From NCBI RefSeq assembly GCF_032884065.1, contig NW_027062649.1:3579355-3643354 (forward strand): a DNA stretch of 64,000 bases, in the 5' to 3' direction. The position numbers were made by a program, and so were the translations under genes. Positions within the stretch are counted from its first letter, which is position 1, and each line of letters begins with the position of its first letter. The stretch is from Artemia franciscana. Lineage: Eukaryota; Arthropoda; Branchiopoda; Anostraca; Artemiidae. Of this stretch, positions 46,295-58,954 are shown in pieces. Under the pieces are notes generated by a model. The model was not told the DNA's origin, did not search any database, and saw only the letters and a program-made list of their open reading frames with translations.

Positions 46295-46299
46295 ATATC

Positions 46300-47450
46300 T
46301 TTAAGCTGGGTAAAGTGTTCAATGTTAGTAATGGAGAATTTACGATAGCTTAGAGTTCCCCCAGTTTTGTATTAAATTCTCTGATTTATATGCTGAAATA
46401 TCCACAGTCCGTTTTTAAATCAGTTTTAATATCTAGTTAAAATAATCCGAGAAAAACCAGTTTTACCGTTATTATGATTTGCGAAAATTTGTGCTTCGAC
46501 TGTTTTCTCTCGAGGATGTAGCTGTTTTCCATGAAATAAATTTGGGACGTGAACTTTATTCATTATTGAGATATTTTTTTTGGATTAATAATGCATTTAT
46601 TCCAAGACGATCATTGTGTTTCCCCCTTGGTAGTGTAAGAATGCCATATTTTTATGTAAGTTTCGTAACTCAATTTTAAGTAGAAATTTAAATTTCCTTC
46701 TGGCTCAATAAATGAAGTATAAACCGAATATCTCAGCTAGTCAGTAATTTTCAAACGAAAACTTGAAGATACCTTCACTTTTTATATCAGCTATAACAAA
46801 TTGTAAGTTGTCAATGCATTGATATCTCTTTGTTTCAGATAATAGCAAATATTAATACATTCAACTTATAATAAATAGTTGCAGACCCAATTCAGTCAAT
46901 TTCTGTCGAACTGCAATGATTGTTGAGTTTTTAGATCCTCTTGGTCTACTTTGTGCTTTCTACACACCTCACATTAAAAACTTTCTTGTGTAAAGTGGAA
47001 AATCTATTATTCAAGATTGGATGCGAGTACAAGATTTATCAACCAAATTTTTTGGTTTTCATGCAATATTATATTTAATTTTTCGATGTCGCTGATATAA
47101 TTATATTGAGTTTCTCAGTATTTACGATGAATGATTGAACAACATTCTAGTTGACAATGCTCTTTCCTACCTCTATAATAGAAATTTCAGTGCCCTAAGA
47201 ATGGAACACTTTAAAAATGTTTGTGAACTTGTTTATTAATAAAATATGTATAATAAATAAAAATGGTTTTTTTCCTCTTTAGATTTCTTCTTCTACGTAT
47301 AGGTAGCTGTCGAAAACAACTAATGGCGGTAGATCATTGAATTTACTGTATATTGATCTTGATTTGCAAAGTCAGGGCAGTTCAATGTAACTTAGCTCTT
47401 ATTGCATCTCTTCGTAAATTCGATAATACTATTTTTATTCACGTGTTTAT
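46300..47450. other. Intergenic sequence
   Basis: No feature recognised. Confidence 0.35.
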
Positions 47451-47455
47451 AAAAT

Positions 47456-48013
47456 TCACGTGTTTATATTATTCAAGTTTATAAGATTATAAAATTCACG
47501 TGTTTTAATTTGCTTATTTGAGGCAATTTCACACACAATGTTCTCATACGAAGAATCACCTTCTGTAACAGCCAAATAAAAGCCAGTAGGTTTATAATCA
47601 TGGTAGTCAGTATTTTCAAAGCGATGCCGTAGAAAAAAGACTCTTATTATCCCTGCAATTGAAGCATTAACCAGATTCTTCCCCCCAAAACAATTTATAA
47701 CCACGGCAATGCTAGTCCTCTTAGAAGTAAACTAAAATCATGTTTAGGTTTTTCGCAATCATGTCAGGGCAAGTATTTTCCCATTGATCACATTTATCAT
47801 TGTCACAATTGAAGCATAATAATCGTCTAGTGTGAGAGTCGCAATTGTCTTCAAGACAAGAATTACAGTCTTCAATTTGTACTGCATATCCTTTATGCAA
47901 TTTACATGGATTAATATTTTACACTTATCATCATACTCGTCAACAATTGCACAATTCTTACAGGATGACCAGCTGCCCAGTGTATACACATATAGTGATA
48001 GTGTATAAAACAT
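47456..48013 (-). pseudogene. Cysteine-rich coding relic
   Basis: Minus strand. From 48013 the frame gives LGSWSSCKNCAIVDEYDDKC; after a one-base shift near 47915 another frame continues NPCKLHKGYAVQIEDCNSC, LEDNCDSHTRRLLCFNCDN and DKCDQWENTCPDMIAKNL to about 47720. A separate frame (47456-47704) follows with GKNLVNASIAGIIRVFFLRH and YKPTGFYLAVTEGD. The C-x2-C and C-x4-C spacings repeat, as in secreted or zinc-binding cysteine-rich proteins. The shift means it is broken or the sequence has an indel. I cannot name the family. Confidence 0.45.
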
Positions 48014-48019
48014 TTTTCA

Positions 48020-49180
48020 GTGTTGACACTCTCACCGCCAAAATGAAACTACTTACAAATGATAAAGAGAGAAAGAACTCTTTTCTAATTCTAGTGAGAG
48101 AGGAGTAGTCGAATGACGTAAGAAAACCTGTTTGGACGGGATTTTTCCACTTGTTTTTTGTTGTTTTGGAAAATGGCCGCCTTAAAAGAATTCCTAGGTA
48201 GTGGTTAAAAGCAAAACCACAATATCAGTCTGTTTTGTTTATATTAATATATCAATAAATTAAGTAAATGCGTTTAGGTTATGAATTATAAGCATCATAC
48301 AATAATTCAAAGATCCGAACTCATTCCTCATTATATGGCTAAGTATTCTTCGGGAAAATGTTTTTCTTTTAAGAGATAACTCTAGAAAATCATCATCTAG
48401 AATCAAATATTTTTCCAAAATCACAAGATTCCGTATGATTATTAGATTCTCAGATTCAGTCATTTTTAAATCCTAACGCTCTCACAACTCACTGCAGGCT
48501 TATGAGAATTCTTTTTACTTCAGGAGTATTCTTAGAGGAAGAGTAACCTACTAAAAATTTCTAACAAGAAAAAACGCTTTTGATCCAGAAACATTTTTAT
48601 TACATAACTACAATATATCACTCATTTTTCACATACTGATTTAACTCATTGTCCTCGATATATTTCATTATTGCATTTAAGGCAGCTTGGATAACATAAT
48701 GGATCCTCCAACATATATATAACATAAGTGATCCTTCGATTTGAATTTGCTCAGTGGAATCACATATCTTGCATACATCTCATCCTATTCAAGGCTATAC
48801 ATCTCATCCCGTTACATCTCCTAAAATATCTCATACATCTCATCGTTTTTGAGATCCTCTTGTAATTTCTACCACTATGTTTGGCACTCTCGTCTTTGTA
48901 TCATTGCTGCTGCCAGCTCCACTATCAACTTCAAACAATGTAAACAAGCTACCCATTTTTGCTAACATGTATTGTCAAATAAAAACTTGATAATACAGAT
49001 TATATTCAAACTGTTCTCCTTCTGAATTCTACTTTCCTACTAGTATAAATTACTTTGAAAACCCAATCTTATATTGGATCTGGTTACTCTGGTTGGTGGC
49101 TAGGCTCTCATGGCTATATACAAATGCGATTCTCATGGAAGTATGCAAATGAGTTGCATCCGCTGTAGTTTCATATGAAA
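48020..49180. other. Intergenic sequence
   Basis: A short direct repetition of CATACATCTCATC words occurs at 48770-48845; nothing else stands out. Confidence 0.35.
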
Positions 49181-49289
49181 TTTAAGTAGAACAAGCCTCA
49201 GGCTTGGAGTCTCTAGTATAGGCAAGGTTGAGTGCCCAAATAAGGGTGTATACCCTATAATATAGGGATGAGCTGCAGTATCCTAATTC

Positions 49290-49520
49290 AATATATATTG
49301 CAGGAAATGATGATTTATTTGCATTTGCTGATGATAGTACACTTGTTTGTGCCGAGCGGGATCAAATCATTTGGCAATAATGCTGATGGATAGAGCTTAT
49401 GAGTGGTTTAAATCAAATTATCTTGCTCTAAATGTTTTTAAGTCTAATTTTAGGTTTTTCTGGGAATTGGATTTCCTACCTTGTGCTATTTTTACTCATA
49501 AATTCAAAGTCAACTTCCCT
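49290..49520 (+). pseudogene. LINE reverse transcriptase scrap (FADD region)
   Basis: AGNDDLFAFADDSTLVCAER near 49300-49360 carries the RT catalytic F-A-D-D box; after a frame change DRAYEWFKSNYLALNVFKSN (about 49390-49450) gives the conserved W-F-x-x-N-x-L-x-L-N-x-x-K-(S/T) stretch that follows. Only this part of the RT is present, so it is a 5'- and 3'-truncated copy. Confidence 0.7.
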
Positions 49521-49529
49521 CTTGTTTTT

Positions 49530-50700
49530 GAAATTATTTCAACCCTGAGCTAGTGTAAATCCTTATGGAACTGATAGTCTTGACTTTGAAAGTAGAAGAC
49601 AACTCAATGTGCCATTTTGATGCTCTTTTCAACTATAAATCTATAAGAAACTTGCTGAAAGAATCAATAGCTTTAAATTAAGCCTTTAAGAGTCTTTTTA
49701 CTGGATAGCACTGGGTAGCGAGTGTTTATGCAGGAACTGGAAATATTGCTGGCAAGATCCAGATCAGTAACAGATGTCAGTCATCATCACTCACAGAGCA
49801 AAACAGATCCATTGGACCTTATTGCTCTGAAGTGCGAATTAAGGTAATTAAGGTAATACGGAGGGAATGGGTGCATGTGGCTTCTCCCTCCTAAATTGGG
49901 AAAAATGCGTTTTCGGGTTCTTAAAATCAGAAAATTCCTTTTTTATCAACAACAACTTTGCATAAATGCAGATGTCAAAACATACATTTCCTGTCTACTC
50001 ACAAAATTTTGGTGAATTTACGCCACTAGGCTAACCTAAAATGAAGTTAGCTTAGACCAGTGGTTTCCAAACTTTATGTTGCTACGCCTCATTTAAAAAT
50101 ATTTAATCATTTTGCGGTTCCCCTGAAGGTTTTATAGAATAAAACCCAAAATTTATTCGTACAATCTAGTGGCAAGTGATATTGTTATTTATTTTTTTTA
50201 TGAGATTGATGTACTTGTCTTTTAGCACGAAGTTTTTTAAATCTTTTGTGTCTGTGACGATATAGCTACTCGTAGCTCTTTTTCTAGAACGAAGAGGGTT
50301 CAGTATTCGGATTTCATTGCAGACAAGTCAGAAAATCCCGTTTTGCATAAATATGATGGTGTAAACGGCAGCAGTGCATTCAAAGCTTTGTTTGACAAAG
50401 TGTTATATTCTGTGTGAAGATTCAACCAGAATAAAACCAGAGATACAGTCTAAAGTTTATATTGTAATGTAGTATTGTAAAATAATTCAATGAATTTTTT
50501 TTTTTAATACTTGTCAATCAAAATTTATTATCTTCTGTATCCACACAAACTGTGCAAAACCAAGATCACCGAATTCGAATATTGAAACAACAAGCCCTTC
50601 AAGTGTTCCATAGAGATTTTGTTTGTTTCTATGTTACCTTGGACGCATACATTTAAACGCAGAAACATGTCAATCTTCTTTTTTTTCCAAAAACACAAAC
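49530..50700. other. Unassigned, with a hAT-like end at about 50057
   Basis: CAGTGGTTTCCAAACTTTAT at 50057 on the plus strand, followed by GTTGCTACGCCTC, looks like a hAT terminal inverted repeat. No transposase or opposite end found; possibly a short non-autonomous element. Confidence 0.35.
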
Positions 50701-50706
50701 AAACAG

Positions 50707-51165
<459 letters not shown>

Positions 51166-51239
51166 TTATCATAAAACTTATATCGTATGCGTTTGGGGGG
51201 AAAAGGCGTGGTGTTTGGGGCAAAGGGGCGTGGAGGGGG

Positions 51240-52110
51240 CTTTAACTCGTAAAACTTGAAAAAGAGCTTTCAATTCCCAATCCAATGAGCCCTCTCTGAG
51301 GTGTATATCAGTACCCATGCCATAAGAACCATATATGCCCCCAGTGGATAACTCGAGTTATGCCCCTGGGGCCTGATGGGTAGTGTTGACCCCGGAATTT
51401 TTGTTATCTGATCTTTGAGCTATTTTAGATTTTTTTCGGATGCATTTGGAGAAAGCATTGCATGGGAGGGGGGCTAATTGCTCTGTGACCATTTTTACTC
51501 TCAAAAGGGGCACTATAACTTTGGATTTCGAATCGAACGAGCCCCTTCTGAAGTTTATATGACCATTCCTTCAATATGAAGTGTTTGTAGAAAAAGTAAC
51601 TAATAAAATATTGGAGCTTAATGGCCTTACGAATTGGTGTAGGGAGGCTATTTGCCATCAGATTACTTTTGACTCTTAAAAAAAGAACTAGAACAGGCAG
51701 TTTCTAATCATTTGATTTTCCTCCATAGTTTATACGACCACTTCTTCCATAAGAATCTGATATGCTCCCGTGGCGTAAGATACAACGCTTACCCTGAGCT
51801 TTTGGGGGTTATTTTGACCCTAAAGTTTTTGTCATCTCTTTGTTGGACTATTTCAAACAAAATGACTGTTTCGAAATTTTGGTCGGATGCATTTGGGGAA
51901 AAGAGGCTGTAAAGGGGGGAGAATAGATAAGACTTTTGATGATTTTTAAAAGGGAACTAGAACTTTCAATTTCCAATCAAATGAGTCACCTCTGAATTTT
52001 ATTCGACCAAGTCTCACGTTAAACCTTATATACCCCCGGGCATAACTTTCAACACTTAACCCTGGGCACTGGGGGGGGGGGTCGTATCAGCCCTGGAATG
52101 GGAGAGGAGG
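51240..52110 (+). repeat. Family D, three to four diverged tandem units
   Basis: Related segments recur at about 51260, 51510, 51680 and 51950: AACTAGAACTTTCAATTTCC, then ATGAGTC/GAGCCC, a TTTATACGACCA box, CCATAAGAA, TATATGCCCCC, CTTACCCTGAGCTTTTGGGG and TCGGATGCATTTGGGGAAAA. Units vary in length through deletions. The GAACTTTCAATTTCC...ATGAGCCC core resembles a word in module A1, so the families may be distantly related. Confidence 0.65.
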
Positions 52111-52119
52111 TCAAGACGT

Positions 52120-53300
52120 ATGACAAAGTTTAAAAAACGAAGTACTTTAAGTTTGTGAGGTGAATGAACCTTTGATCCAATAAATCTGGATATTGCTAAG
52201 CTGAAAAACAAAACAAAAACAACGACTTGTAAGAGCAGAAAAGGAACAACCAATAAATGATCGTTTGTTTGTAAACTAGCGAAGTTTCAGTGGGTTTACA
52301 AAGATACTAAAGGATGGGTGACGAGAATGGTTATCATCCCTATTTCAGTCAACCCTAATTATTTCTATCAATCCTTAGAGAAGCTTCCTTCTTCGGTGTA
52401 GTATCCGCACCTTTTGCAGATATATTCCATCCGGTAGAATAAGCCCTAGAGATATATTTCAAAAGCAAAAACTTTGACTGAAGACCTCTTTTATTTATTA
52501 TGGCAATACAGGCATTAACAACAAATAGAAAAAAATCAAGGCATTTTAGCACTTTCAATTCAATAAGATGCAGTCAACGTTTGCTGGATCATCACAGTAC
52601 AATTTTATGGGATTAAAAACAGATCCAACTGGGCATGTCTGTAATTAAAAAAAAATCGATCAAATTTTTTTTTAAAGAAATGAAATTTTTTTTTGGCAAA
52701 ATCAGGATAAATTACAACTTTTCCAGCAAGCAAATACAATTTCCTTCTTAAATTTTAGCTATCAACGAATTCTATTAAAAATTTCCACTTGGTGATTTTA
52801 TGATAAATAGTTATAATACCTACCTTGGAGGGACAAATTAAGATTATTTGCAAGTTTGTTCTGACTAATTAATTAAATTTGCATGATAGTTGCGTTCGAA
52901 TTTGAAAGAAATATCTTAAATAAGAATGTCCATTTCCCCCTGTAATATGGTTGTTCTGATCAGATCGGGCACTGACGTCAGAATTAGCACTATTGTCTTG
53001 TTTATCATAATAATTGGTTTCTAACATATTTTATTGTGTACAATTTAAAGAGTACTTTAAATGTTCTAGTTACTCATGTGCTTCATTTTTTTAATGTTAT
53101 TTACTTCACTTGTGATGTTGTAAGAGTGGATTGAAACCCTATTGTAAAAAGCTGCCCGGTTTTAGGGTAGGCGATCCTTTACTTTTCTCACTCTCTTAAA
53201 TATTACAGCAGAACTAATTCAGATTCGTTCAGCAGGAAATTCGAAAAACCTTTTAAATTACAGCTTCAAACCTTCTGAACGTTCTAATGAACTAAAGCTA
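52120..53300. other. Intergenic sequence
   Basis: AT-rich; no gene or repeat recognised. Confidence 0.35.
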
Positions 53301-53309
53301 TTGAAGAAC

Positions 53310-53900
53310 TTTGAACTGGAAAATGGTATGTTGGTAAAATACTGATTATACGATGCTAAATAAACCGTCTAGGGTAAACTAACTTAAATAAAAGTGTTTG
53401 AAAAAACAGACTGTTTTCTGAAAAAGAAATACACTTGACTATATTTCATTTCAGAACTTTTATTATTGACATATTTCTACAATATTAAATATTTTGAAAC
53501 TGATTTTATGATGTTGAACAAACTGTCTTCGAAAAGTAACTTAAAATAACAGCATTCTGTAGAAACTGGTTCTCGTTTTTATACAAAATAGAATAGACAA
53601 TTTATCATCTTCGGGCCTTTTATTGATGCATTGTTCCAATATTCAATATACTAATAGACTACAAAACGAAACCTTGACCAAGAGGCATTAAATAAGCCCT
53701 TTCGGACAAACACATTTAAATTAAAAAAGCTTAGTAAAAAGTGATAATTTCTTTTAAAATGAAATGGAGTTGACTATATTTCATTTCAGGACTTTTAATT
53801 AGATGTATTATTATAATACTAAATACAATAAAATGGATTAAAAGATGAAATATCGATTACAAGGTCCTAAATAAACTTTTCAAACAAGTAAAGCTACATA
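53310..53900 (+). repeat. Degenerate tandem repeat, unit about 160-175 bp
   Basis: Start words GACTATATTTCATTTCAGAA (53437), GACAATTTATCATCTTCGGG (53596) and GACTATATTTCATTTCAGGA (53772), with shared inner words CTTTTATTATTGAC/CTTTTATTGATGC/CTTTTAATTAGATG and TAAATAAACC/TAAATAAGCC/TAAATAAAC. A partial earlier unit lies at 53310-53400. Spacings are 159 and 176 bp. Confidence 0.7.
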
Positions 53901-53901
53901 G

Positions 53902-54409
53902 AAGGGTATGGTAAAAAACGATCATCTTTTTCAAAAAGAGTATGGTCAAAAACGATCATCTTTTTCAAGAAGGGTATGGTCGAAAACGATCATCTTTTTC
54001 AAAAAGGGTATGGTCAAAAACGATCATCTTTTTCAAAAAGGGTTTGGTAAAGAACAATCATCTTTTTCAAAAAGGGTATGACCAAAAACGATCATCTTTT
54101 TCAAAAAGGGTATGACCAAAAACGATCATCTTTTTCAAAAAGGGTATGGGCAAAAATATTATCTTTTTTCAAAAACGGTTTAGTCAAAAACGATGATGTT
54201 TTTCAAAAAGGGTATGGTCAAAAACGATCATCTTTTTCAAAATGGTATGGTTAAAAACCAGCATCTTTTTCAAAAAGGGTATGGGCAAAAACGATCATCT
54301 TTTTCAAAAAGGGTATGGTCAAAAACCACCATCTTTTTCAAAAAGGGTATGGGCAAAAACGATCATCTTTTCCAAAAATCGTACAGTAAAAAACGATCAT
54401 CTTTTTCAA
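53902..54409 (+). repeat. 34-bp satellite array
   Basis: About 15 copies of a 34-bp monomer made of AAAAAGGGTATGGTC followed by AAAAACGATCATCTTTTTC. Monomers differ by a few bases (GGTC, GACC and GGGC variants), with one 32-bp unit and one TTTAGT variant. Confidence 0.92.
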
Positions 54410-56640
54410 CAAGAGCCAAGACCTCATATGGCATGAGCTCTAGCAAAATTCTAAGACTCAATAGATTGATTTAAAAGGAAAATCAGTGGCTTAATGCCCG
54501 TTGGGATTTAAAATAAGAGCTCTGAGACACGAGGTTCTTCTCAATATCAACATTCATTAAGATCCGATCACCCATTCGTAAGCTAAAAATACCTCTTTTT
54601 TCTAATTTTTCCTCTCCCTTCAGCCCCCTAGATGGTTGAATCGGGGAAATCGACTTTATCAAGTAAATTTGTCCAGGTCCCTAACACACCTACCAATTTT
54701 CATCGTCCTAGCACGTCCAGATGTACCGAACTCGACAAAGCACTGAAACCCCCAAACTCCCCCAAAGAGAATAGATCCTGTCTGGTTACGTCATTCATAT
54801 ATCTACGACATTGCTTATTCTACCAACCAAGTTTCATCCCGATCCCTCCACTCTAAGCATTTTCCAAGATTTTAGGTTTTCCCCTCCAACTCCGGTTGGG
54901 ATTTAAAATATGTGCTCTGAGACAAGAGTTCTTTCTAAATATAAAATTTCATTAAGATCCGGTCACCTGTTCTTAAGTTAAAAATACCTCAATTTTTCAG
55001 AATTAATACCCCCCCTCCAACTCCCCCAAAGAGAGTAGATTCAGTCCGGTTATTTCAATCACGTATCTACGACTTTTGCTTATTCTTCCCATCAAGTTTT
55101 ATCCCAATCTTTCCACTTTAATTGTTTTCCAAGATTTCCCGTTTCCCCCTCCAACTCCCCCAATATCACCGAATACGGTGGGGATTTAAAATAAGAGCTC
55201 TGAGACACGAGGTCCTTCTAAACATCATACTTCATTAAGATCTGATCACCCATTCGTAAGTTATACCTCTTTTTTTAAATTTTTCCTCTCCCTCCAGCCC
55301 CCAGATGGTTGAATTGGGGAAATGACTATTATCAAGTCAATTTGTGCAGGTCCCTGACACGCCTACCAATTTTCATCGTCCTAGCACGTCCAGAAGCTTC
55401 GAAATCACCAAAGCACTTGAAATCCCCCCAACTCCCCCAAAAAGAGTGGATCCGTTCCAATTATGTCAATCCCGTATCTAGAACTTGTGCTTGTTCTTCC
55501 CAGTTTCATCCCGATCTCTCCACTCTAAGAGTTTTCCAAGATTTCTGCTTCCCCCTCCAATCCCCTATGTCCCCGGATCCGATTCGAATTGAAAATGAAG
55601 CATCTGAGACATAAGATATTTCTATATATCAAGTTTCATTAAGATCCGATCGCCCATTCGTAAGATAAAGATACCTCAATTTTTACGTTTTCAAAGATTT
55701 TCGATTTCCTCCTCTAATTCCCCCTAATATCACCAGATCTAGTCGGGATTTAAACAAGAGCTCTGAAACACAAGATCCTTCTAGATATCAAGTTTCATTA
55801 AGATCTGATCACCCGTTCGTAAGTTACAAATACCTCATTTTTTTTATTTTTTCAAATTACAGCCCCCCTCCATCTCCCCCTAAGAGATCGGATCTAGTCC
55901 GGTTATGTCAGTCACGTATATTGGACTTGTGTTTATTATTCCCACCAAGTTTCATCCTGATCTCTCCGCTCTAAGCGTTTCCCAGGATTTCCGGTCCCCC
56001 CCCCCCCAACTCCTCCCAATGACACTGGATTCGGTCAGGATTTTAAATATGAGATTTGAGTTACGAGGTCCTTCTAAAAATGAAATTTCATTAAGATTCG
56101 ATCATTCCTTCGTAAGTTAAAAACACCCCATTTTTTCTAATTGTCAGAATTACACCCCCCCCCCCAACTCCCCCAAAGAGAGCAGATCCGGTTATTTCAA
56201 TCACATATCTAGTACTTGTGCTTATTTTTCCCACCCAGTTTCCTCCTGATCCCTCCACTCTAGCCGTTTTCCTAGATTTTAGGTTTCCCCCTCCAACTCC
56301 CCCAACGTCACTGAATCCGGTCAGGATTTAAAACAAGAACTCTGAGACATGATATCCTTCAAATATCAAATTTCGTTAAGATCCGATCACCCATTCGTAA
56401 GTTAAAAATGCCTCATTTTTTCTAATTTTTCCAAATTAACCGTCCCCTCACCCCCCCCCCCCCCAGATGGTCGAATCGGGAAAACGACTATTTCTAATTT
56501 AATCTGTTCTGGTCCCTAATACGCCTGCCAAATTTCATCGTCCTAGTATATCTGGAAGTGCCTAAACTAGCAAAACCGGGACAGACAGACCGACAGAATT
56601 TGTGATTGCTATATATCACTTGGTAAATACCAAGTGCCAT
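54410..56640 (-). mobile_element. Family B element nested in the 34-bp satellite
   Basis: A 2.23-kb reverse B copy. Left end CAAGAGCCAAGACCTCATAT, about seven tandem units with frequent indels, conserved segment, GACAGACAGACCGACAG run (about 56580-56597), then the terminal hairpin CACTTGGTAAATACCAAGTG followed by CCAT. Satellite monomers stop at 54409 and resume at 56641, so both ends are defined by the interrupted monomer. Confidence 0.85.
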
Positions 56641-56735
56641 AAAAAAGTTATGGTCAAAAACGATCATCTTTTTCAAAAAGGGTATGGCAAAAAACGATCA
56701 TATTTTTCAAAAAGGGTATGGGCAAAAACTCTCAA
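56641..56735 (+). repeat. 34-bp satellite, right-hand remainder
   Basis: Two and a half further monomers (TATGGTCAAAAACGATCATC, TATGGCAAAAAACGATCATA) that then run into GAAATTGAGTTGACTATT, the continuation of the larger 160-175-bp unit. Confidence 0.9.
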
Positions 56736-56739
56736 AAAG

Positions 56740-57965
56740 AAATTGAGTTGACTATTGTTGAGAGCTTTGGTTCCTTTTTATCAGACAAATTCCCTTTGTG
56801 TAAACTTAACTTCATTTATCTTTAATTGCAATATGTCAGCCCTGGGCTTAGCTATTACTAAGAGAGGTCTTGAAAGAATTGCTCATTAATCCAAGTCTAA
56901 AGATACAGTTGAGCGATGACTCACGCAATAAATGTACAAATACTTGGCTGCAATGTTGCAAAGGGCTCTGAGAAATATACTATTTGAATTTGCCATTCAT
57001 TGTACCTTAGTCAGAGCGCTATACACCGTGGGAGCTGGCAGGGGGGGGGGCATGGCTCCCCTGGTAAGTTAGGACTATAAAGTAATTATAACAAAACCAA
57101 AGGAAAGAGCGCGGAATGGAGAAAAAGAATGAGAAAAATGTGTGTTGCCCCATTGTTGGCTGCCTGCCAATAGATTTTGACCGTTAATAAGGAAAATATA
57201 AGATCTAATCTGTGACTGAGTGACGCCTTTCCAGCTTTCTACAAACATTTTTTTTTAGTACGTAAATAAAGATCCTTGTCAATAACGAAATTAAAGAGTC
57301 TAACTATTGATAACATTCAGTCGACGAATCATTTTTTTATGGTGATACTAAATGTGTAATTGTTTATTAGTAATTAGTGCTGTTATTAATACAGAAGAAA
57401 GTTCGTATAATTATAGAAAACACATGGAAAACAACCAAGAATGGAGCAGTTTCTGTGAAAATATGCCGTCGAATTTTGCTTCCATTGCATTGCAAGAGTA
57501 CCTCTGAACTGATACATGGAGACACTATAATCAGAAATGTTTTCCCTGAACGCAATGTTCAAAATTTCTGCATTTTCTCCCCTAACGGACCCTTTTTTGT
57601 GTTTTATTACCATTTATTTATTTTTCCCAGAAGTGATTGTATTTATCTAGTCGTCACTTCGAAAAAGATTTAATTCTTTACAATTATTAAGTATAAAGGT
57701 GTCAAATATACAGGTTTTTGATATTTATTTGATATGCGTTACTTTTTTTATAAACACTGAGTCTAATGGAATTAAATATTTTGGTGTTTGATAACCAAGT
57801 TCAAAATTGTCGATATTGATAAAAATGTCCGTCCAACGCTTTGGTATTGCTCAACAGAACTGAATGCTGGGAGTTTATATCTTAGTTTTTGTAAGTAGGT
57901 TATTGTTTTGTGTATATTGACATGCTATTTCTATTACCTTTGGAAAAATGTTAGTCTCTAAGCTT
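56740..57965. other. Intergenic sequence with unassigned overlapping frames
   Basis: Frames on both strands at 57367-57673 (longest 98 codons, plus strand) overlap one another and match nothing I know. Confidence 0.3.
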
Positions 57966-57969
57966 CGTT

Positions 57970-58300
57970 AAATAAAGACAAATAACAAGTTTTTTCAACT
58001 GAAAATAAGGAGCAACATTAAAATTTAATACGAATAGAAATTATAAAAGTATAAAAGGGGGGTTTCCCCCCCCCCTCAACACTTACAGTTCTTCGGCACT
58101 TTAAAAAATGTTACTTATTCTTCTAATTGAACGACCCTTGTGTTTCACGAGTCATTTTTAAGGAATTTGGACAAAATTTTAATTTTAGAGTAAAGAGCGA
58201 GGTGTTGAGGAGGGGGCAACCCTTCTCATGTACATTATAATTTCTGTTCGTTTTAAGTTTTGATGTTGCTCCTTCCTTTCAACAAGAAAAACTTGTTTTC
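57970..58300. repeat. Family A foldback hairpin
   Basis: Arms AACTGAAAATAAGGAGCAAC and GTTGCTCCTTCCTTTCAAC, with middle words TCAACACTTACAG and GCGAGGTGTTGAGGAGG. It is flanked by TTAAATAAAGACAAATAAC and TTGTTTAATTTCTGATTG. Confidence 0.75.
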
Positions 58301-58954
58301 TTGTTTAATTTCTGATTGTTTTCTTACATAGAGTCAGGACACCTGGTTCAACTTCCACGGGAAAATTCATTAAACAAAAGTTCTTTACGGCTTTGGAACT
58401 TGTTTTTATCAATAGCCTATTTTCTTAAACATTTGGGAAAAAGCCAAACTTCACAGTAAAGAGTAAGGAGCTAAGGAGTACACTTCATTCAAATAATATT
58501 CTGTTCAAATAGGTTTCAAATCCGTTTTTCGCTTTCAGTTGAAAAGTTATTTTTCTTATTTAATTTCTGATTGTTTTCCAAATCATACCCAGGCTTAACC
58601 AAAATATAACTTGAGGTACTGGTCCCTTAAATCCCTGATTAATTGCTTTTAAAAGTGCAAATCAATAATTTTACGTTGATTAATACCATCTTACGTTTAA
58701 ATTTAAATTTTAATTTTAGATACAATTGCAAAAATGCTTAAAAAATTGGCGATAAATAGTAATTTTGGTGAAATGACTTTGTTAATATTACTACTAAAGA
58801 ATTTTGGTTGGATGAAAAGGAGTTTTATTGTTTGTATGGATGGAAATTCTTTGAGACTTTTGATCTTTTACGTAACTGAAGTCATCATAACCTCTACAAT
58901 AGGATTTTCTTATCGATATATACATTACATAGATGCGTTTCAATATTAAATTAA

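Noticed and set aside
54193-54474. 93-codon frame with repeating HLFQK units
   Set aside because: It is the 34-bp satellite read through; the unit is not a multiple of three and the frame changes between monomers.
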